Positions 57,551 to 64,000 of a DNA stretch of 64,000 nt are shown one piece after another. The notes beneath the pieces were generated by a model. The model did not search any database, was not told the DNA's origin, and saw nothing but the letters and a program-made list of their open reading frames with translations. The number at the start of each line of letters is the position of its first letter. Within the stretch, counting starts at the first letter, position 1. A program made the translations under genes and the position numbers. This stretch comes from Desmodesmus armatus (Eukaryota; Chlorophyta; Chlorophyceae; Sphaeropleales; Scenedesmaceae), in assembly GCA_007449985.2 (NCBI GenBank), contig VIIQ02000592.1:496001-560000 (forward strand). The letters are read 5' to 3'.

Positions 57551-58243
57551 CGGTGTCTGCTTGACTACAGCTGGGTGAGCGTAGAAGGGCTGCCGGCTGA
57601 TTTTTGGACCGATTTAGCAGCAAGACCGAAACACATTGGGCTAAGCCCGGCTTCTGCCCAGTCCTCTGTCCTGTGCCACGTCACACTCTCTAATCGCACA
57701 CTTGATCCCCTGAAAAAGATTATAAACCCACATAGTACACCTAATCAACTGATGATGGAAGACATTTTGTCCTGGCAGCCTACTTGAAGGGGGCAGGGAA
57801 AGAGGTGGAGCAGGGTGGAGGGGGAGAGGGGGAAGTGGTGTCCACAGGATCAACACAATGTCAGGGTCTGGCATGCATTGTTGTTGCAGCTGATTGTTGA
57901 ATTATTCTCTAGCAACTCCGGCCATTCATGAAGCCTGATCACCGATCGTGAGTTTCCAAGGTGATCTGGCAGCATCTGGCAAGACTGCATGGGCACCGCC
58001 CCACGCAGGACCACATCAACTTTGTGAAACACAAAAAACACGGTGTCGACGTCTACGGCTGGTTCCGACGTACAGGGTTCAACCTTCGCTCAAACGCTCC
58101 GAAAGTCACATAGGTCAGCCTTGGCGCGTGGATGTCACAACAAGGACTTTCCGAACGGAGGCACTCAAATCGAAAGCGCAGGACTCGGAGGTGCCCTTCT
58201 CAGGGCCAAACGTTTTCCCATCAGTGCTCTCTGCTTCTCAAAC
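57551..58243. other. Divergent promoter region
   Basis: Between the starts of the membrane-protein gene (minus, 57,550) and the CBM20 gene (plus, 58,244). A GTG-initiated frame from 58,043 runs into the CBM20 frame, but the first in-frame ATG is 58,244. No clear core-promoter motif was found. G-rich sequence lies at 57,785-57,840. Confidence 0.45.
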
Positions 58244-61200
58244 ATGCAGCAAGCCTTGCCCCGACAAAGACTGAAGGTCACAGCGACGTTGGAAAAGCCC
58301 CCTAAGGCTGCTAGCGTAGCTGCAGTGGTCAAGCGACAGCAGCAACAGAAGGCACAGTCCTCAGCCCTGCCTAGGCAGCTGGTGAACAGCTTCTCACAGG
58401 TGCAGCCCTGATTGGCCTCTCGTCTGCATCATCTGACTCCTGCAAAGGAAAGCCCTGACTGACGTGTCTTCCTTGTGTGCTTGTCCCGTTGGCTTGCTGT
58501 CCTTTACAGCACTGGCTCCCCAAGCTGCTGCAGCAGGTAAGGTCGTGTTCAGCAGCCAATGGCAGCACTGGTTTGTCAGGTGTACGATGTAGACCTTCGC
58601 CCTGACTGCTGCACGGTTCTTGTTTGTTGTGTGCAGCAAGAGGATGTCCACACCACAACAGATAAGGTGTCGCAGCTGGGAGAGGTGAGTTCTGGTGGAC
58701 ACTCAGCAGCATTGTCAGTGTCAGTGGCTAGTCAGCACCCCAAGCAGCTGCTCAACATCATCAGTCTTTCTTTCCTGCAGCATTTGGCCACCGGCATCAC
58801 CGCTTACCAGAGCAAGCTGCTTCAAGTGGTGAACGACATCATGGCTCCCCTGCCTCTCACACGCGAGCAGCAGGTGGGTGGCGGTGATGTTGCTCAAAGG
58901 GCTTGCCACGCACCGGCCTGGCAACAACCATGTTCAGCCTTCCGGTGTACAGGCGCTTGCTGCTGCAGGCAGAATGCATTGTCAAACGCCGGGAGCAGCA
59001 GCGGTGACGGGCACGAAGACACCTCAGCACTGTCAGCACACTGACCTAACAGTGTGCGTGGATTTGTGTTTGTGGGGGCGTTGTGCACAGACGTGTTTGC
59101 CAGAATGCATTGGCAGTGCCTATCCAGGGGGCAGCTAGCTTCCATCAAGACTGCTGATCATCCAGCACTTCCCTTGCATGCTGCTCTGTACCCCTGCAGA
59201 CCCTGCTCCCCCCTGGCACCAACGAGCCACCCAACCTGGACCTGTCCATCCTGATGGACCTGCCCTCCAACGGCAACACGCAGCGGCCGCTGTCCCCCTT
59301 GCGCTCCAAGTCGCCAGATGCTGAGCTGGCAGCGCTCGTGACCGCCATCCAGGCCACCAACAGCAGAGTGCGGGAGGCCAACCACCTTGTGGAGGATGCT
59401 ACCAGCAACATTGCACACCTGCAGGTGAGCATTGTCGGCTGCTGCCACCTGCTGTATAGGACTGGGTGGGCAGGGCAGTGGCTGATGGCAGCACACATGC
59501 TGTGTACTCTGCGCTGTGTGCCGCCTCTACAGCACAGCCAGGTGGGAACCCTGTGCTACACGATCTGGTTGATAGCGTGGCAGGCACATAGCTTTGGTGC
59601 TGTTGAGCGTCTCGGTGTTTTCCTTCTGGCACGCAATCCGCCTCTCCCTTACAACCTGTGTGCTGGCTGCTGCAGGACGGTGCTGACGAGCGCGACAGGG
59701 TGCAGGAGGAGGTGTGCAGCCAGCTGCTGGAGTATGCGGACGAGCTGGAGCAGGAGGAGCGCGAGATGGCACGCCGCCAGAAGATCTGGGAGGCTGAGGC
59801 GGCACGCCTGGCAGCTGAGCAGGCGGACTTTGAGGCAGAGCAGGCCAGGATTGCAGGGCAGCAGGCAGAGGCGCGCCGTGTGGCAGAGGAGGCGGCAAAG
59901 TGAGTGATGGGTGGGGTGGGGGCGCGTCATTGAGTGCGGTGGCAGTTTCGAAGACCCTGCAGGAGGGCTTATCTGGTGTTGATCAGCAGCAGCGTCGGTA
60001 GCGAACAGCAAGCATGCCTGATGTGTGTTGTGCAGCATGTTGGTGCTGTGAGTTGTTGCCCACTCGGTGGCTTGCCAGCTTGGCATTGGGCAGTAGCACT
60101 TGGTGGCTTCTGCAGCATAGTGTGGCAGGAGCAGAGCATGTTGACCTTCTCAATCAGTGCCGGCTGTGACTCACACCTTACGCCTGGCTGCTGTTTGGTT
60201 TGGCGCTGCAGGGAGGCTGCACGCCTGGCAGAGCTGAACAAGCCAGTGCCAGTGGCGATCAAGGTGCGGCCTGAGGGCCTCTCTGCCTGCACAACCTTGC
60301 AGTTTGTGTGTGCTTGACATTGCCAGTATGGGTGCGCGCTTGACTATGTGTCGGCAGGATGTGGGGAAATCAAATGCAGAAATGCTGGCAGCTGGTCAAC
60401 GTATTAGCTGGGATGCAAGCATATCTTGGCCTGCATGGTGTTGAGCTGGTAGGCTTGACTGTTGATACTCGTGTGCTGCCATGCAGTTGGATGTGGGTGT
60501 GATGGTTGCCACCAAGCTGGGTCAGGACGTTGTGCTGGTGGGCAGCCATCCCACCATGGGCTCCTGGAGCATCGATGACGCACTGCCCCTGCAGTGGACA
60601 GACGGCCATGTGTGGCGTGCAAGCATCGAGCTGCCCCCTGACTGTGCTGAGGTGGAGTACAAGGTGAGCGGGGGTTGGCATAGCGTGTGAATGATGTGGA
60701 GAGTGCTTTGACAGTCCACTTGTCTGACTGATTTCCAACAGTGCTGTTGTGTGCTGTGTTTGTGGAGGGTACATGTGTAGCTAGCATACTATGAACATGC
60801 AAGGCACATGCAAGCAATCTATGAGGCATGGGTGGCGTGCAAGCATTGAGCTGCCCCCTGACTGTGCTGAGGTGGAGTACAAAGCTAACCTGTGGTCAAT
60901 ATAGCGCGAGATAAGAGTTGGAGGGTGCTTTGCTGCCTAAGAGCATCTGTGCGTGGCAGAACAAATTCCGGCTTGTGTGCGCACACACGCATGAGAGACA
61001 GCAATGCGCGACGCAGCAGCCAAAACAGCAAAAGGTGGAAGCGCTGTAGCCGCTGTCGCAGATGCTATGTTCCTGCGCAACAGTTACAGCGCTCACACCC
61101 TTCGCTGCGTTGGCTGCTGCGACTCGCATTGCTGGATCTCATGCGTGTGTGTGCACAGAAGACATCTCGTCCCGTCAGGAGCATTGCTCTCTCGCAGAGC

Positions 61201-61425
61201 TTTTCAGAACCTGTGTGCATGCTTAGCTCACGACCAACTTGCGCCACAAACTTCTTGCCTGGCAGGCCCCCCACAGAGCTTTTGCATGCTGTGTGTTGTC
61301 CACCCCGTGTGCTGCAGGCTGTGCTGCGCTCCTCAGGCAACCAGGTGTGGGAGAAGGGTGACAACCACAAGGCCAAGCTGCAGGGCAGCCAGGACGTCAG
61401 TCTGTACCATGAGTTCAGGGCCTAG
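58244..61425 (+). CDS. Coiled-coil protein with C-terminal CBM20 starch-binding domain
   Basis: Nine exons, all phases consistent: 58,244-58,399; 58,510-58,536; 58,637-58,684; 58,781-58,873; 59,200-59,424; 59,676-59,899; 60,212-60,263; 60,487-60,663; 61,318-61,425 (TAG); 369 residues. The N terminus (MQQALPRQRLKVTATLEKPP) is Arg/Ser/Ala-rich and could be a plastid transit peptide. Residues about 184-265 form a charged coiled coil (EYADELEQEEREMARRQKIW). Residues about 275-369 are CBM20: VLVGSHPTMGSWSIDDALPL, WTDGHVWRASIELP, VEYK, and VWEKGDNHK with the aromatic residues that bind glucan. Inferred role: binding starch in the plastid, perhaps organising granules or the pyrenoid sheath, as other algal CBM20/coiled-coil proteins do. 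There is no catalytic domain. Intron 8 holds a partial copy of exon 8 and a fold-back element. Confidence 0.9.
60832..60883 (+). repeat. Partial copy of CBM20 exon 8 in the following intron
   Basis: Bases 60,832-60,883 repeat the last 50 bases of exon 8 (TGGCGTGCAAGCATTGAGCT and GCCCCCTGACTGTGCTGAGG), 220 bases downstream of the original, with one substitution inside the exon part and an altered donor (AAAGCTAACC instead of AAGGTGAGCG). The start of the intron is partly copied too. Confidence 0.9.
60974..61157. repeat. Fold-back element in CBM20 gene intron 8
   Basis: The left arm (CACACACGCATGAGAGACAG, CAATGCGCGACGCAGCAGCC, then GGAAGCGCTGTAGC) pairs with a right arm ending GGATCTCATGCGTGTGTGTG. 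Arms are about 75 bases with about 80 percent pairing by eye, and the loop spans about 61,050-61,075. It resembles in size the hairpins at 34.8-35.2 and 55.0-55.6 kb, but its sequence is different. Confidence 0.85.
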
Positions 61426-64000
61426 GCCCGCAGGGTGATTGTATCGGCTGTCATCAAGCTTAGTGTCTTACACACTCTCGGCACAAGCTGCCTTGCCTGC
61501 GACAAATAGCGCTGACAGCGTGGCGCGGCTAGCATTGCGGTTTGGTTTTCTTGAGGTGATTCTGCATCTGTGATGTGGTGTTTATTGGGTTCTAGTTTCT
61601 TCGACAAATGTACTTTGTGTGGGGTGGCTGTGTACTGTCCCCCTTCTGCAGACATGTCGCCAATGTGTTTGCACTTGGCGGTGTGGTCTGCAGTGTGGTT
61701 TGCAGCTGTTGGGTCACCCCTTCTGTACTAGTAGTTGCGTTGTATGACTTTCTTGACAGACCGGCATCTGCCATCCTTGCTTGAGCAGAGGTTGCTCCCT
61801 AGGTTGTTTGTTTGCTGCCTCACCAGAAGTACCCCGCCTGTTGCCCAGGTGTAGGGTTGCCTAGCCTGTTGCCCCGGTGTAGGGTTGCCTAGCTGTAGGC
61901 TGGAAGGGCCAGCTGGGGCATTGCGGGGCATTGCTCAGATCATGACCATGACTCCAACCTTGCATGTGCGAGTGCTGCTGCCATACTAGGCGCTGCGCTG
62001 TGTGGTATGGGTGTCAAGATGGTCGTGTGCTGCCGCTCCGTGCTGACCTGTGTGTTTTCTGGGGTGTGTTCCTGTTTGTAGCCTTGGGTGTATTCCTGTG
62101 TGTCCCCGAGGGTGTGTCCTGTGTGCTCCCTGGGGTGTGTTCCTGTGTTGTGCGGGGCACGCAGCTCCATCTGGATCTGCATGGGCCTTCTCGGTGCTGT
62201 GTGTGATATCTGCAAGGGTTTGTGTGCATCTCAATCATATTGACGCGTCCTCCTGGCCAGTGCAGAGGCTTGTGCGTGTCTCACAGCATGTTGCATGGCC
62301 CAGCATAGCCTAGCATGGCCCACCCTGTGGCTTGACGGGTGCTGCCCCGCTGTTCCTTGACAGCAAGAGGGGCTCCAATCAAGGTGGTGTCCATGCCACA
62401 AAACCACAGCTTGTGTGTACCCAGGGCATATGTCCGCACCCCATCGCACAAGGTTTCTTCGATTCATTGTATCCACACCCTGGGCCATACCCCAGGCTGA
62501 TGTGGTTAATGCATGGGCGGCTGAGATTGGGTGATGGCATGTATGCGGCGTGGCTTTGGAAGGCCAGGGTGAAGAGGGAATGGAGGGTCGTGCATGGAAG
62601 TTGACTAGTAAGCAGCTGCAGCCTCAGGTATGGTATAGGCTGCTGGGGCTTTGGTAACGGCTGCGCTCAAACAGCAGGTGCATGCCTGCTGTTCAGTAAG
62701 TGCATGGATGCAAGGGTTGCCTTGCAGCTGGTTGCGTGGTGTTGTGTTGGCGTGCTGAAGGGAAGTTGCAGCAGCGGCTTGCAGTAAAGTACTTTGATTC
62801 AGGGCTTGGTGCATCATGCACTGAGAGCCACCTGGTAGCTGCCGTCAACCGCCTAAGATGCCTTAGGGAGTCTCGCGGGTGCGGTTTGCGGTCGTGGACG
62901 GTGCTTGATGGAGGGCAAGGTGGAGGGCAGAGTGGCTTGCAGGTGCAGTACGCATGTTTCTTGCATGTGCATCAGCTCTGCTGTATGCAAAGGCGCCCCA
63001 GCAGGTGGGGTACACCAGGGCTATCTGCTTGAGCCCACTCCATGCAATGTGCGTGAGGTCTAAACGGGGTGTGGTCAGCATATGGGGCAAGCTGTCATGG
63101 GTTGTTACCAGTTAACAGGTTGTGACGTTACTTGTGTGTTTCTTTTAGGGTCTCTCGTCGTAAGGATTTGTAGTTTGGTGTACCATGCAATGGGCTGCAG
63201 CACCCATCAGATGATGGTGCATCGCCTGATGTTTGTATTGGTTGGGGTTTGTGGGTACTGCTGCTGCCTGGCTTGCAGGCTGGTGTGTGCTGTGTGTGTT
63301 TTGAGTTGGTCTTCTTCACATGCTGGTGGCACGGTACCTGCACCTGCATGCATATACTGCCTGCAGCAGGTGCCTGCATGTGACACCAGCAGCATGACTG
63401 CCATTGCAGATCCCTACGCATGCATGACAGCGAGTACACAAGCAGCGTGGAGGCGGACACGGCGCCGTTCCAAGGTTTCAAGCGGTTGCGCCCCGTGTTT
63501 TTAGGCGTAGGTGGGTTGTGTGGTGCTGGCGCTTTGCAGCAGGGCTTTGCAGGGCTTCGGTCTTGGTTGTTTCGGTCTGAGTGTCTGGCAACATCGTGGC
63601 CTTCAAGGTCAGCTCCTGGTAGAGCATTGCGATCGCAATTGGTTGGTTGGGTGGTGTGTATGTGTGACCCCACCGGTATGGTTTCGCGTCAGCAGGCCTG
63701 CATGTGTGCAAACACAGTCCAGGCTGCAGTAGTACCTGCGACTCTGTTGTCCACTTTCTAATCCCACTACTTTCCAGGCTTGCTGTGCATACTTCACAGG
63801 TGCAATGAGGTGTGTAAAGGCTTTCACACGTGTGTTTGTGTCCCCTGCATGGACAGGGTGCACCCTGTGGTGGTTGGCGTACACAACTGATGTGGCAGCA
63901 ATATCTGCAGCAGAGTGTTGGTGTGTGTGAATATGGTGTGTGGACGTGGTGTGGGGCGGCGAGTCGCCGCTGATGAGCTTGGGTGCGGCACAGATTGGTC
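61426..64000. other. Region downstream of the CBM20 gene, no confident gene
   Basis: The first few hundred bases are probably the CBM20 3' region. A 28-base unit (CCTGTTGCCCAGGTGTAGGG with TTGCCTAG) is present twice in tandem at 61,837-61,892. A degenerate 24-base minisatellite of the type CCTGTGTGYNCCCTGGGGTG runs from about 62,048 to 62,150. Frames of 80 to 180 codons on both strands overlap each other. One exon candidate (63,410-63,474) is given separately. Confidence 0.5.
63410..63474 (+). CDS. Candidate internal exon, KefB/KEA antiporter-like
   Basis: After CCATTGCAG the plus frame reads SLRMHDSEYTSSVEADTAPF and then Q, ending at CAAG/GTTTCA. The pattern E-Y/F-x-x-x-V/I-E-A-D-x-x-P-F-x-G is typical of the loop before the GLLLGLFF segment of KefB/KEA cation/proton antiporters. 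The neighbouring exons would lie outside or are not seen, and the donor is weak, so this could be chance. Confidence 0.22.

Noticed and set aside
58043..58411. CBM20 gene start at the GTG at 58,043
   Set aside because: Nuclear genes start at ATG; the first in-frame ATG is 58,244, and the sequence before it gives no extra domain.
63140..63152. TTTTAGGG, the Chlamydomonas-type telomere unit
   Set aside because: Only a single copy is present, so there is no telomere here.
1..64000. tRNA or rRNA genes
   Set aside because: I looked for B-box-like GGTTCRANYCC strings and rRNA core motifs on both strands by eye and found none convincing; a tRNAscan run would be decisive.

Overview
The window looks like nuclear DNA of a green alga, probably Chlorophyceae in the broad sense (Scenedesmus-type or volvocalean). 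The evidence is GC-rich coding sequence full of CAG/CTG/GCA triplets, many short GT-AG introns, a starch-binding CBM20 protein, F-box-like leucine-rich-repeat genes, TGTAA motifs downstream of some genes, and very many long G or C homopolymers. The order or species cannot be fixed from this sequence alone.

Positions 1 to about 26,300 hold almost no intact gene. This part is built from three families of imperfect inverted repeats (called A, B and C here), each unit about 90 to 180 bp, separated by poly-G or poly-C runs. Within it lie exon-like islands on the minus strand: a cluster of five at 10,459-11,937, and two pairs (5,842-6,080 with 10,459-10,605; 18,718-18,957 with 26,108-26,264). The two pairs keep the same order and orientation, so 5.6-10.6 kb and 18.5-26.3 kb appear to be two copies of one segment that have filled up differently with hairpin repeats.

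From 28 kb on the window is gene-dense. In order: a plus-strand gene for a large disordered nuclear protein with an AT-hook and two IKxEP motifs (28,264-33,954); a convergent minus-strand gene for VPS33, the Sec1/Munc18 subunit of HOPS/CORVET, solved here as 14 exons and 618 residues (34,427-41,912); a minus-strand gene for a small secreted protein with two copies of one domain (44,136-45,483); an F-box-like LRR gene carrying one premature TAG (45,972-47,840); a minus-strand gene of unknown family (48,786-50,029); the 3' end of a Ty3/chromovirus retrotransposon with a candidate LTR (50,030-51,244); an intact paralogue of the LRR gene (51,694-53,773); a minus-strand gene for a probable organellar membrane protein (54,355-57,550); and a plus-strand gene for a coiled-coil CBM20 protein (58,244-61,425). 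The last 2.5 kb has no confident gene.

The neighbours do not form a pathway. What links them is structure: introns hold tandem fold-back hairpins (34.84-35.22, 55.05-55.58 and 60.97-61.16 kb) and tandem copies of the exon end and 5' splice site next to them (37.85-38.19 and 60.83-60.88 kb). Together with the hairpin arrays of the first 26 kb, this suggests that short local duplications and inverted repeats are a main source of new non-coding sequence in this genome.
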